Virus record (IMG/VR): IMGVR_UViG_3300042125_000010
Coordinates: 1-41,171 of that record
Strand: one strand, 5' to 3'
Length of the DNA stretch: 41,171 nt
DNA from: a virus
Shown here piece after piece: positions 30,230-38,441 of the stretch. The position numbers and the translations under genes are program-made. Within the stretch, counting starts at the first letter, position 1. Every line of letters begins with the position of its first letter. The notes beneath the pieces are model-generated. The model saw only the letters and a program-made list of their open reading frames with translations. It did not search any database and was not told the DNA's origin.

Positions 30230-31141
30230 ATGGTGGATATCGCAGAACTGCTCTCCGACCAACCTCTGATCAACGAAGGCGAAGGTGACGGCGGCGAAGA
30301 GCTGCTGGACACTGGCAGCGAGCTGCAAGACGGCGGTGACTACGAGAACAACGCCGATGACGACCAGGGCGGCGAAGAGCCCCCGGAAGGTGGCCGCAAG
30401 CAGCGTGTGCCGTTGGCAGCACTGCACGAAGAGCGCACCAAGCGCCAAGAGCTGCAAACCCAGCTGCAGGCGCAGCAGGAGCAGCAACGCGTACTGAACG
30501 AGCGGCTGACCCGTATCCTTGAAGCGCAGCAACAGCAGCAGATCCAACAGCAACAACCGGCTCCGGAGGCACCGCCGAGTTTCGAAGACGACCCGGTGGC
30601 GGCGTTCAACCACCTGCAAAACGAGCTGGTGCGCTCGCAGCAGCAGATGCAGCAGTACCTGCAGGGCAACTACCAGCAGGTCACGCAGCAACAGCAGTTC
30701 CAGCAGCTGGTGCAGGAAGTTACCGCGCAGGAAGCGCAGTTCAAGGCCGTCACCCCGGACTACGACGCCGCGCACACGCACTTCACCGCGCGCAAGGTGG
30801 CCGAGTACAAGGCGCTGGGCATGGACGACGTCATGGCCAACCAGCAGCTGGCCAAGGACTACACCGGCATTGCGCAGATCGCCAAGCAGCAGGGTAAGAA
30901 CCCGGCTGAAATGCTCTACAACCTGGCCAAAGTACACGGATACAACGGCAGTCAGGCCCCCGGTGCCGGACAGCAACGCAAGGCGCCGCCCACCAGCCTA
31001 TCCAACGCCAGCGGCACGCCACGGGCACCGGATGAGAAGGGCGCCGTCACTGCATCTGACATCAGCCAGATGTCCGACAAGGAGTTTGACGAGTTCTTCA
31101 ACGGCATGGCGCGCAGGGGCATCCAGAAGCCGAAATACTGA
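30230..31141 (+). CDS. Scaffolding protein (probable)
   Basis: 303 residues between portal and capsid genes. N-terminal 60 residues are acidic, then a long Gln-rich coiled coil (about residues 65 to 175), and a C-terminal conserved-looking part (YDAAHTHFTARKVAEYKALGM...LAKDYTGIAQIAKQQGKNPAEMLYNLAKVHGY). Position, acidic start and coiled coil fit a scaffold. A sequence family is not certain. Confidence 0.75.
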   Translation: MVDIAELLSDQPLINEGEGDGGEELLDTGSELQDGGDYENNADDDQGGEEPPEGGRKQRVPLAALHEERTKRQELQTQLQAQQEQQRVLNERLTRILEAQQQQQIQQQQPAPEAPPSFEDDPVAAFNHLQNELVRSQQQMQQYLQGNYQQVTQQQQFQQLVQEVTAQEAQFKAVTPDYDAAHTHFTARKVAEYKALGMDDVMANQQLAKDYTGIAQIAKQQGKNPAEMLYNLAKVHGYNGSQAPGAGQQRKAPPTSLSNASGTPRAPDEKGAVTASDISQMSDKEFDEFFNGMARRGIQKPKY

Positions 31142-31159
31142 AGACTGTTGCAACCTGTT

Positions 31160-31260
31160 GAGGGCTATGCAATTATGTAGCCCTCACAGTTCCACTGTGC
31201 CTCGCCCCACGCAGCGTTAAGCCTGGCGACCCCGAAGCGATATTCGGTCAAAAACTGAAT
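31160..31260 (+). promoter_or_regulatory. Structured leader before the capsid gene (three hairpins)
   Basis: Three hairpins in the 140-base gap: a perfect 9-bp stem (31160-31168 with 31179-31187), a 6-bp stem with 3-base loop (31186-31191 with 31195-31200), and a 7-bp stem with one G-T pair (31242-31248 with 31254-31260). No T-run follows the first two. They may protect or process the capsid mRNA; GAGGAACG precedes the ATG. Confidence 0.5.
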
Positions 31261-31281
31261 TTCTAACTGAGGAACGCCGCT

Positions 31282-32349
31282 ATGGCAGACACATCTTACG
31301 GGGTCAATCATCCCTTAGCAGTGAAAGTGTGGTCACGTAAACTTTTGCACGAAGCGCTGAAGCAAACGTGGTTCTCCAAATTCGTAGGTAGCGATACCAA
31401 CGCCATCGTTTACATGAAAAACGACCTTGAAAAAGGTCCGGGCGACCGCATCCGTTGCGGCTTGCGCATGTTGCTGGTGGGTGATGGTATCCAAGGTGAT
31501 AACACCCTGGAAGGCTCCGAAGAAAGTCTCGTGACTTACTCGGATGACCTGTACATCAACCAGTTGCGCCACGCTGTACGCTCTGCCGGCAAGATGTCCG
31601 AGCAGCGTGTGCCGTTCAGTGTGCGTGAAGAAGCCCGTCTGGGCCTTACTGACTGGTGGGCCGATCGTCTGGACACCAGCTTCTTCAACCAGCTGACCGG
31701 TAACACCAACCAGACCGATACCCGCTACACCGGGAACAACGCCACCCTGGCGCCGACTACTGTGATTTTCGGCAACAGTGATGTCAACCTGACCGCGGCT
31801 TCGTTGTCTGCTACCACCACTTCCGCATTGACCCTGCGTGACTTTGACCGTGCCGTAGCGCTGGCCAAGACCCGCAGCCCAATGATCCGTCCAATCCGCA
31901 TGGGTGGCGATGACTACTACGTCGCGTTCATCCACACCAACGCGGTGTATCAACTGCGTGGCCAGACCGCTACTGCCCAGTGGGCAGATATCGAAAAGGC
32001 CAAGGTTCAGGGTGGCAAGGAATCGGGGATCTTCACGGGCGCCATCGGCGTGTACAACAACGTGATTTTCCACGAAGCAACTCGTCTGCCTGACATGACC
32101 GGCATCGGCACCCCCAACAGCGGCACCGTGGCGGACTTCCGTCGTGCGGTCCTCTGCGGTGCTCAGGCCATGCTCATGGGCTACGGCCAGGACGGCGGCT
32201 CCAGCGTGAGCTGGACCGAAGAGCTGTTCGATTACAAGAACAAGCTCGGTGTAGAGGCTGGGATGATCTTCGGCATGAAGAAAGCCCAATTCAACGGTGC
32301 AGACTACGGTGTCATTACCCTTGTGGGTTATGCCCCTGTCCTCGGCTAA
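31282..32349 (+). CDS. Major capsid protein, N4-gp56 family
   Basis: 355 residues. The start (YGVNHPLAVKVWSRKLLHEALKQTWFSKFVG), the DLEKGPGDRIRCGLR and RVPFSVREEARLGLTDWWADR segments and FIHTNAVYQLR are typical of the N4-gp56 family of HK97-fold capsid proteins. It should build the icosahedral head. Clean codon use and long leader suggest high expression. Confidence 0.9.
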   Translation: MADTSYGVNHPLAVKVWSRKLLHEALKQTWFSKFVGSDTNAIVYMKNDLEKGPGDRIRCGLRMLLVGDGIQGDNTLEGSEESLVTYSDDLYINQLRHAVRSAGKMSEQRVPFSVREEARLGLTDWWADRLDTSFFNQLTGNTNQTDTRYTGNNATLAPTTVIFGNSDVNLTAASLSATTTSALTLRDFDRAVALAKTRSPMIRPIRMGGDDYYVAFIHTNAVYQLRGQTATAQWADIEKAKVQGGKESGIFTGAIGVYNNVIFHEATRLPDMTGIGTPNSGTVADFRRAVLCGAQAMLMGYGQDGGSSVSWTEELFDYKNKLGVEAGMIFGMKKAQFNGADYGVITLVGYAPVLG

Positions 32350-32364
32350 TAGGAGTAGGCGAAA

Positions 32365-32826
32365 ATGGCTACATTTACTTGCAGCGCCGCCCTGCCGGGG
32401 GTTATGCCCAAGCAGATCGAAGTCGGCGTAGTCAACAAGACGTTCACGCACGCGGGCACTGCCTCGGCAGCCGCTGGTGACATCGTACTGGGGTGCAAGA
32501 TCCCGACCGGTGCAACTGTGCTGGACATGCTCTGCCGTGTAGGCCACAAGGCCGACACCCAGGCGACCGCGCACTTCTTCGTCGCCAAGGTAGGCGACGG
32601 CTCGGCTACCACTGTGGTTGAATTCGGCACGCAAGTGCTGTCGGCTACTGGTGGCACTGTGCTCTTCCGTCCAACCACTGCGAGCTTGTTCGCACCGACC
32701 AAAATCAGCTTGTCTGATGATGCCGCGGTGCAGTACGCCATGCTCAAGGTGTCCATCCAGGCCGGCACTACCACGACGTCCTTCTCTTTGGCGGGCGTGG
32801 TACTGTACACTATGGATGAATCGTAA
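32365..32826 (+). CDS. Probable capsid decoration protein
   Basis: 153 residues, beta-rich and Thr/Ala/Val-rich (ATVLDMLCRVGHKAD, SLAGVVLYTMDES), directly after the capsid gene and before a strong terminator. Position and composition fit a head decoration protein; no cysteine pattern or motif confirms it. Confidence 0.68.
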   Translation: MATFTCSAALPGVMPKQIEVGVVNKTFTHAGTASAAAGDIVLGCKIPTGATVLDMLCRVGHKADTQATAHFFVAKVGDGSATTVVEFGTQVLSATGGTVLFRPTTASLFAPTKISLSDDAAVQYAMLKVSIQAGTTTTSFSLAGVVLYTMDES

Positions 32827-32848
32827 GGTTCAATGGTGAAGCTCCCTT

Positions 32849-32872
32849 GGGACTCTTCGGAGTCCCTTTTTT
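32849..32872 (+). terminator. Intrinsic terminator with cUUCGg tetraloop
   Basis: GGGACTC (32849-32855), TTCG loop, GAGTCCC (32860-32866) then six T. The loop closes with C-G, the very stable UUCG tetraloop. It lies 22 bases after the decoration stop and should stop much of the transcription coming from the head genes. Confidence 0.9.
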
Positions 32873-32885
32873 ATGAGGTGATGAG

Positions 32886-33029
32886 ATGATCGACAAACGC
32901 GACGGCGAAACGAAGAAGCCCCAGCCCTCCCAGGAGTCCTATCAGCCCAAGAACGACAAGGTCATTCTGCCCACTGGCAACGTCCAGCCGAGCCAGAAGA
33001 AAGCGCCAAAGCAGTGCTTCGATAACTAG
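32886..33029 (+). CDS. 47-residue Lys/Pro-rich protein
   Basis: ATG 32886 to TAG 33029, with GAGGTGAT at the right distance. Rich in Lys, Gln, Pro and Ser (KRDGETKKPQPSQESYQPKN) and ending in CFDN. Probably disordered. It opens the stretch after the terminator. Confidence 0.6.
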   Translation: MIDKRDGETKKPQPSQESYQPKNDKVILPTGNVQPSQKKAPKQCFDN

Positions 33030-33046
33030 ATCAAAGGTAGCTCACC

Positions 33047-34408
33047 ATGGACAATGCCGCCCAGCAGCTCCTTGAGAAAGGGGTTGCGCTGCATCGCGTT
33101 GGAAACCTGCAAGAAGCCGCCACCTGTTACAACCAGATCCTCAACAGGGACCCGAATAACCCCGGTGTGCTGTACCTGCTGGGTGACATCTCTGTGCGCC
33201 AGGGGTGTAACGGGATCGGTATAAACCTACTGAAGAATTCGATCGCCATGAAGCCTTCTCCAGAGGCGTACACGGCGCTGGGGGTTGCGTACCGGCACGA
33301 GAACTACTACGCGCAGGCCGAGATGGCCTGGCGTGACGGCCTGAAGCTGCAGGAGACGGCGGAGCTGTACAACAACATCGCCTCGATCTACTCGGACCAC
33401 GGCGAGCCTGACAAGGCGCTGGGTCTGGTCGAGAAGTCGCTGGCTCTGGCCCCGGGCAACCCCAACGCCCGTTGGAACAAGGCGCTTGCCTTGCTGACCG
33501 CGCAGCGCTGGGACGAGGCGTGGGAGCACCACGACTGCCGTTTCGACCCCAATGTCCAGTCCATCAGCACCCGCCGCAACCTCGAGTGCCCCCTGTGGGA
33601 CGGTAGCCGTGTAGGCCACTTGGCGGTGCATGGCGAGCAGGGCCTGGGCGATGAAGTGATGTTCATGTCCATGCTGGCTGAAGCGTTGCAGCGGTGCGAC
33701 AAGATGTCGATCGAAGTGGCACCGCGCCTGATGGACCTGGTGCAGCGCTCGTTCCCCACTGTAGAGGTGTACGGCACTGAGGCTGCGCTGCGCAAGTGGG
33801 GCGCGCCGTTCGACGCTGTCGTACCTTTGGGCAGCTTGGGCACATTCTTCCGCCACCAGAACACTGACTTCCCCGGCACTCCCTACCTTGTGCCGGACCC
33901 TGAGCGTGTGGAGCACTGGCGCCGTCAGTTCGCCATGCAGGGCCCACGGCCGTTCATTGGCGTAGCCTGGCAGGGCGGTACCAAGGAAACCCGTATTCAG
34001 CAGCGCACGGTGTCGGCCAATAGCCTGTCCTTCTGCAAGCGCGGTACTGCCATCTCGTTGCAGTACGGTGACCACGCGCAGGCGCAGGCGCTCGAGCAGG
34101 GCTACCTCTACTATCCCGAGTCCAGAGGTGCAGACCTCGACGACCTCGCGGCCATGGTAGCCGCCTGTGATGCCGTCGTGACGGTCGCGCAGACGCTCGT
34201 ACACGTCGCTGGCGCTGTCGGTGTGCCGACGCACGTACTGACCCCGCTGCACTCCAGCTGGCGCTACGGGATGGGCGACACGATGCCTTGGTACAACTCT
34301 GTGCAGCTGCACCGCCAGAAGAAGGCCGACGACTGGGGCAAGCCACTGGCGGACGTCAAAGTGGCCATTGATAAACTTTGCCGGGAGTTCAACAATGCTG
34401 ATAAGTGA
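33047..34408 (+). CDS. TPR protein with GT-B-like glycosyltransferase domain
   Basis: 453 residues. Residues about 1 to 155 are four TPR-like repeats (for example DNAAQQLLEKGVALHRVGNL, AYTALGVAYRHENYYAQAEMAW, AELYNNIASIYSDHGEPDKA). The second half has GEQGLGDEVMFMSML near residue 195 and IGVAWQGG with a CDAVVTVAQTLVHVAGAVGVP block, as in TPR-fused GT41/heptosyltransferase-like enzymes of bacteria and phages. The likely role is adding a sugar to a protein or surface glycan. It overlaps the methyltransferase gene by 14 bases and is followed by a second sugar-transferase. Confidence 0.82.
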   Translation: MDNAAQQLLEKGVALHRVGNLQEAATCYNQILNRDPNNPGVLYLLGDISVRQGCNGIGINLLKNSIAMKPSPEAYTALGVAYRHENYYAQAEMAWRDGLKLQETAELYNNIASIYSDHGEPDKALGLVEKSLALAPGNPNARWNKALALLTAQRWDEAWEHHDCRFDPNVQSISTRRNLECPLWDGSRVGHLAVHGEQGLGDEVMFMSMLAEALQRCDKMSIEVAPRLMDLVQRSFPTVEVYGTEAALRKWGAPFDAVVPLGSLGTFFRHQNTDFPGTPYLVPDPERVEHWRRQFAMQGPRPFIGVAWQGGTKETRIQQRTVSANSLSFCKRGTAISLQYGDHAQAQALEQGYLYYPESRGADLDDLAAMVAACDAVVTVAQTLVHVAGAVGVPTHVLTPLHSSWRYGMGDTMPWYNSVQLHRQKKADDWGKPLADVKVAIDKLCREFNNADK

Positions 34409-34928
34409 CCAGTACCGCGCCGAGAACGCGCGCCAGCACACGCAGACCCAGGGCTACGGTGAGCGTGGATACAAGCACCTGGACGACGTCCTGCACATCC
34501 TGCGCCGCGAGAAGTGCCAGTCGGCGCTGGACTATGGCTGCGGCAAGGGCACGCTGTCCAAGTACGCCCGTCGGGTCTGTGAAGTACCGATCGCCAACTA
34601 CGACCCTTCCATCCCCGAGTTCGCCGTCGAACCCCAGTCGGCCGACCTGCTGATCTGCACCGATGTGCTGGAGCATGTAGAGCCGCTGGCGCTGCAAGAT
34701 GTGCTCGAGCATATGCACAGCCTCTGCGACAAGGCCTTCTACTTCCAGATCGCCTGCAGGCCGGCGCAGCGTATTCTTAGCGACGGGCGCAACGCCCACT
34801 TGCTGATCCAGCCGCCGTACTTCTGGTTCGACACACTGCGCCGCCACTTCGACGTGACCGACTTCAGAGCGATGCCGGGGCACTCGGTGGTGGTCTGCGG
34901 TAAGGCACGGGGAGTAGCATACGAATGA
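34395..34928 (+). CDS. SAM-dependent methyltransferase, class I
   Basis: 177 residues from ATG 34395 (GGGAG at a spacing of 8). Motif I ALDYGCGKGT (residues 44 to 53) binds the methyl donor; acidic DLLICTDVLEHVEP follows at about residue 84. The C-terminal half (PPYFWFDTLRRHFDVTDFRAMPG) resembles small-molecule or sugar methyltransferases rather than DNA enzymes; there is no DPPY-type DNA motif. It could cap or modify the glycan made by its neighbours. Confidence 0.82.
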   Translation: MLISDQYRAENARQHTQTQGYGERGYKHLDDVLHILRREKCQSALDYGCGKGTLSKYARRVCEVPIANYDPSIPEFAVEPQSADLLICTDVLEHVEPLALQDVLEHMHSLCDKAFYFQIACRPAQRILSDGRNAHLLIQPPYFWFDTLRRHFDVTDFRAMPGHSVVVCGKARGVAYE

Positions 34929-35593
34929 TCCGCATCTTCGTAGGGTACGACCCCCGCGAAGTCGTTGCCTGCAACGTGTTCCAGCACTCTGTGCTGGAAC
35001 ACTCGTCCCGCCCGGTGTCGTTCATCCCGTTGGCCAGAAAGACCCTGGCCAACGACTACATCGACTATCACGGCGACGGCAGCAACGACTTCATCTACAG
35101 CCGCTTCTTGGTCCCGCACCTGTGCGACTACACGGGATGGGCCATCTTCGCCGACGGCGACATGCTGTGCCGCGACGACATCGCCAAGCTATGGAATATG
35201 CGCGACATCCACAAGGCCGTTCAGGTCGTCAAGCACGAGTACAAGACCAAACACCCGGTGAAGTACCTGGGTGCCCGAAACGACGACTACCCTCGCAAGA
35301 ACTGGTCCTCAGTCATCCTGTGGAACTGCGGCCACCCGGCCAACGCCAAGCTGACGCCTAGCGTCGTGGGCGTCAAGCCAGGTTCCTACCTGCACCGCTT
35401 CGAGTGGCTGGAGGACAAGGATATTGGCGAGCTACCCGCCGAATGGAACTGGCTGGTGACTGAATACCCTAAACTCGACAGCGCAGCGCTGGTACACTAC
35501 ACGCTGGGGGCGCCGTGCTTTGGTGCGTACCACTACTGCGACTATGCAGACGAGTGGCACCAGACACTATCCGAAGTGCTGTCAGTGGGGTAA
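34925..35593 (+). CDS. Glycosyltransferase, GT-A fold, GT8-like
   Basis: 222 residues, ATGA overlap. N-terminal IRIFVGYDPRE, then FLVPHLCDYTGWAIFADGDMLC with a DxD motif (Asp77, Asp79) for the metal and nucleotide sugar, and a late EWNWLV...ALVHYTLGAPCF block. This is the pattern of GT8-like enzymes. It completes a three-gene sugar module with TPR-glycosyltransferase and methyltransferase. Confidence 0.82.
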   Translation: MIRIFVGYDPREVVACNVFQHSVLEHSSRPVSFIPLARKTLANDYIDYHGDGSNDFIYSRFLVPHLCDYTGWAIFADGDMLCRDDIAKLWNMRDIHKAVQVVKHEYKTKHPVKYLGARNDDYPRKNWSSVILWNCGHPANAKLTPSVVGVKPGSYLHRFEWLEDKDIGELPAEWNWLVTEYPKLDSAALVHYTLGAPCFGAYHYCDYADEWHQTLSEVLSVG

Positions 35594-35627
35594 AGTATCG
35601 CATGATCAATGTCAAGGGGTTACGGCC

Positions 35628-35720
35628 ATGGCAAAGCAAACAAAGAAACCGGGAAAGCCGGCACCCAAAACCGGTGCCAAGCGCCCAGCAAAACCGAAAC
35701 CGCGTACGGGCGGCTATTGA
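35628..35720 (+). CDS. 30-residue Lys/Pro-rich peptide
   Basis: ATG 35628 to TGA 35720; AAGGGG at a spacing of 9. Very basic (KQTKKPGKPAPKTGAKRPAKPKPR). It is like the 47-residue gene at 32886, so two small Lys/Pro-rich genes flank the sugar module. It may bind DNA or stabilise the head. Longer in-frame starts have no site. Confidence 0.57.
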   Translation: MAKQTKKPGKPAPKTGAKRPAKPKPRTGGY

Positions 35721-35746
35721 AGCATGGGGCAGTGGGGGATTCGTAG

Positions 35747-36370
35747 ATGGCAACTTTGGGGACGATGAGGACGCGCATAGCGCGTGAGCTGCAGATTGAC
35801 GCCACCGTCTACGCGACGGACATCGATGCTGCCATCTTTACGTCCATCCAGAAGTACCAGGACAAGGACTACTGGTTCCTAGAAACGGCACCGGTCACTG
35901 TGCTGTTCACCTCCACCTCCATCTACAGCCTCACGACCATGCTGCCTGACCGCAGCGAGATCAAAAGCGTCCGCCTGCAGCTGAACCCGGGCGTCGGCAC
36001 CATGTACATGAAGACCCAAGAAGAACTCATCGACATGGACTTCGACGAGAACTTCACCGGGCAGCCGGCCTACTGGGCCATCCACCACGACTCCCTGATG
36101 ATCGAGCCAACGCCCCAGCGGACGTTCACGGCCGTCGTCTGGTACTCCCTGCGCAACTCCATGACCGCTTCCGCCACCGCTTCCAGCGTGTGGACGAACG
36201 AGGCTGAAGAGCTGGTGCGCCTGACTGCCGAAGTGGACCTGCTGGAAAACCGCATCAAGGACTATGAAGAAGCCGCGCGCAAGCGTGTCCGAGTAGTCGA
36301 GGCGCAGAACGACCTCGACGAAAAAACCGTGTCGCGGACGTCCAAGCGCCGCACCAAACCATACATGTAG
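35747..36370 (+). CDS. Head-tail adaptor protein (P22 gp4-like position)
   Basis: 207 residues. The N-terminus (TLGTMRTRIARELQIDATVYATDIDAAIFTSIQKYQDKDYWFLE) is the conserved start of podovirus adaptor proteins, followed by a beta-rich part and a helical C-terminus (EEAARKRVRVVEAQNDLDEKT). It should join portal and tail hub. It follows the portal-to-capsid genes and precedes the tail fibre. Confidence 0.8.
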   Translation: MATLGTMRTRIARELQIDATVYATDIDAAIFTSIQKYQDKDYWFLETAPVTVLFTSTSIYSLTTMLPDRSEIKSVRLQLNPGVGTMYMKTQEELIDMDFDENFTGQPAYWAIHHDSLMIEPTPQRTFTAVVWYSLRNSMTASATASSVWTNEAEELVRLTAEVDLLENRIKDYEEAARKRVRVVEAQNDLDEKTVSRTSKRRTKPYM

Positions 36371-36378
36371 GGGGCGTC

Positions 36379-38145
36379 ATGTCACTTGAAGTAGGCAGTT
36401 TTGTTAACGACCTGACGCCGTCCAACCCGACCAGTACAGACCCGGTGGGGCAGGGCGATGACCACCTGCGCCTCATCAAGACCTGTGTGCAGACCACCTT
36501 CCCGAACATGGGCGCCATTCTCGGGCAGGTCCGGTCACTGGATACAGCAACGTCGCTCAGCTCCACCTGGAACACCAACCTGATCGTGTCTACCAGCTCG
36601 GCCACCACCACAGTGGTGCTGACGCTGCCGCCCGCTGCCTCCGTCACCACTGGCTTCATGCTCAGCTTCTTCACCACTGGCGGCGCGGCCATATCCCTTG
36701 TGCCGTCTGGCGCAGCATCGATCAACGGTAACGCTTCGCTGCCAATCCCGGAGCGCAACTTTGCGTTCGCCGTGTACCAGGGCGCAAACGTATGGCGCGG
36801 CGCTACGATGCCGAACGGCACAGACGGTACGTCCGTGTTCAGCGGCAACGTAACGATAGGGGGCACGCTGTCCGTCAGCGGCGCAGCGGTCCTTAACGCC
36901 TTGTCCGTCAGCGGCGCATCTGTGCTGAATGGCCCGGTGACACTGAACACCACGCTGTCTGTCAGCGGCATCGCCACGTTCAAGTCCGGCATCACTGTCA
37001 GCGGCGTGGCCATCCTGAACGGCGCGGTAACCATGAACGGCTCATTGTCCGTCAGCGCCAACGTCACCATGAACTCCGGCCTGTCCGTCAGCGGCGCAGC
37101 GCACTTCAACACCACTGTGTCCATCGGCGGCGCAACTGTGCTCGGCGGCGCTATTACGGCGAACTCCAGCCTGTCCGTCAGCGGCGTATCGACGTTCAAC
37201 GGCGCAGCGATGTTTAACGGCGCCATCACCGCCATCGACACCATGTCGATTTCCGGCGCTGCTCACTTTAAGACCACAGTTTCTGTCGGTGGCACGACTA
37301 CCTTGAACGGCGCGGTGACTGCCAACGACACAGTATCCATCTCCGGTGCGGTGGTGATGGGTACTACGCTCGCCTTGAGGGGCGCTGCTACTTTCGACTC
37401 CACCGCGTCGATCTCAGGCGCTGCGCACTTCAAGACCACAGTGTCCATCGGCGGTGCTTCTACCTTCAACGGCGCGGCAACGTTCAACAACGCCATCATC
37501 GGCACATCGACGATGTCGATCTCTGGCGCCTCGCACTTCAAGACCACAGTGTCTGTCGGCGGCGCGGTGACGCTGGCCAGTACGCTGACCGTGTCCGCGC
37601 AGTCTGTGCTGGCTGGGCTGACTGTACAGGGCACTGCTACCATCTCCGGCACACTGGTCCTGTCTAACGGGCAACTAAAGTTCCCGGCTACGCAGAACGC
37701 CAGCGCCGACGTCAATGTGCTGGACGACTACGAGGAAGGGACTTGGACTCCTGTAATAACCTTCAACACCCCTGGTAATTTGGTCGTGGTATACGCCACC
37801 CAGGTCGGTAACTACGTCAAGATCGGCAAGCAGGTTTTCGTTGAGCTGTCTTTCTCCAGCAGCACGTTTACTTTCACTACAGCAAGCGGCAACGCCTTGG
37901 TAACCGGACTGCCATTTGCATACACCGGCACGCAGTCCACCTTCCCTATGTCTAGCTCGGTCGGCCTTGTGAATCTGGTCGGGTTCACACAAATTTGTTT
38001 TGTGCTGACATCCGGATCCCCATCCACGTTGCTGTTCAGGGCTATGAACATCCCTACAGGCGCGGTGGGGACCCCTACCACTTCAGCATTCACCACGGGT
38101 ACTAACGTAGGCATAGCCGCTTGCGGAAGCTACATAGCCGCTTAA
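36379..38145 (+). CDS. Tail fibre / tail spike with repeat-rich shaft
   Basis: 588 residues; TAGGGGGCGTC precedes the ATG. Residues about 1 to 145 hold the attachment part (PTSTDPVGQGDDHLRLIKTC, common in phage fibre and hub proteins). Residues about 155 to 430 are a run of short repeats (LSVSG-A-x-(H/V)-F/L-N/K) that fit a beta-helical trimer. The C-terminus (residues about 440 to 588) begins with LDDYEEGTWTPVI, a motif of phage fibre tips, and holds Ser/Thr-rich strands. It likely binds the host receptor. No enzyme motif is seen. Confidence 0.85.
   Translation: MSLEVGSFVNDLTPSNPTSTDPVGQGDDHLRLIKTCVQTTFPNMGAILGQVRSLDTATSLSSTWNTNLIVSTSSATTTVVLTLPPAASVTTGFMLSFFTTGGAAISLVPSGAASINGNASLPIPERNFAFAVYQGANVWRGATMPNGTDGTSVFSGNVTIGGTLSVSGAAVLNALSVSGASVLNGPVTLNTTLSVSGIATFKSGITVSGVAILNGAVTMNGSLSVSANVTMNSGLSVSGAAHFNTTVSIGGATVLGGAITANSSLSVSGVSTFNGAAMFNGAITAIDTMSISGAAHFKTTVSVGGTTTLNGAVTANDTVSISGAVVMGTTLALRGAATFDSTASISGAAHFKTTVSIGGASTFNGAATFNNAIIGTSTMSISGASHFKTTVSVGGAVTLASTLTVSAQSVLAGLTVQGTATISGTLVLSNGQLKFPATQNASADVNVLDDYEEGTWTPVITFNTPGNLVVVYATQVGNYVKIGKQVFVELSFSSSTFTFTTASGNALVTGLPFAYTGTQSTFPMSSSVGLVNLVGFTQICFVLTSGSPSTLLFRAMNIPTGAVGTPTTSAFTTGTNVGIAACGSYIAA
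36840..37650 (+). repeat. Tail-fibre shaft repeats
   Basis: Repeated DNA blocks include CTGTCCGTCAGCGGCG (36868, 36901, 37080, 37170) and a block of about 30 bases around CACTTCAAGACCACAGT (37261, 37428 and 37527, with a diverged copy at 37100). The unit length varies, as expected for a beta-helical protein shaft. Confidence 0.75.
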
Positions 38146-38161
38146 TACAGAGAGATTAGAG

Positions 38162-38431
38162 ATGATCGAGCGTAAATCCGTAGTGAACCAAATCGAGATC
38201 ACCCTAGACAACACTGTGCAGGTGCAGATCGGCCTGCGCATCGTAGACGGGGGTGTAGTGGTCAATAACCGCTGGCACCGCACTGTGTTGCCGAAAGGCA
38301 TCGAGAACGGTGCCCAGCTGCAGATGAACGCCGTTAACGAGCATCTGGTGTCCATGGGTGAGCTGCCTGTGTCGCAAGCTGACATCGACCGCATCGTGGC
38401 GTTCAACACACTGGCCGAGTCTTTCGGTTGA
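38162..38431 (+). CDS. Small virion-region protein
   Basis: 89 residues. Starts ERKSVVNQIEITLDNTVQVQIGLRIVDGGVVVNNRWHRTVL and ends with SQADIDRIVAFNTLAESF, a pattern known from small phage proteins beside fibre genes. Probably a fibre-associated or chaperone protein; not assigned. Confidence 0.68.
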   Translation: MIERKSVVNQIEITLDNTVQVQIGLRIVDGGVVVNNRWHRTVLPKGIENGAQLQMNAVNEHLVSMGELPVSQADIDRIVAFNTLAESFG

Positions 38432-38441
38432 GGGATGCGCC

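Noticed and set aside
31333-32634. 433-codon open frame on the minus strand
   Set aside because: Antisense to the capsid and decoration genes; it would cross two real genes and has shadow composition.
34395-34928. Methyltransferase considered as a DNA anti-restriction enzyme
   Set aside because: It lacks the DPPY/NPPY catalytic motif of DNA amino-methyltransferases and is coupled to sugar transferases.
36840-37650. Repeats considered as a CRISPR array or a diversity-generating retroelement target
   Set aside because: The repeats are in frame inside a fibre gene with variable spacing, and the genome has no cas genes and no reverse transcriptase.
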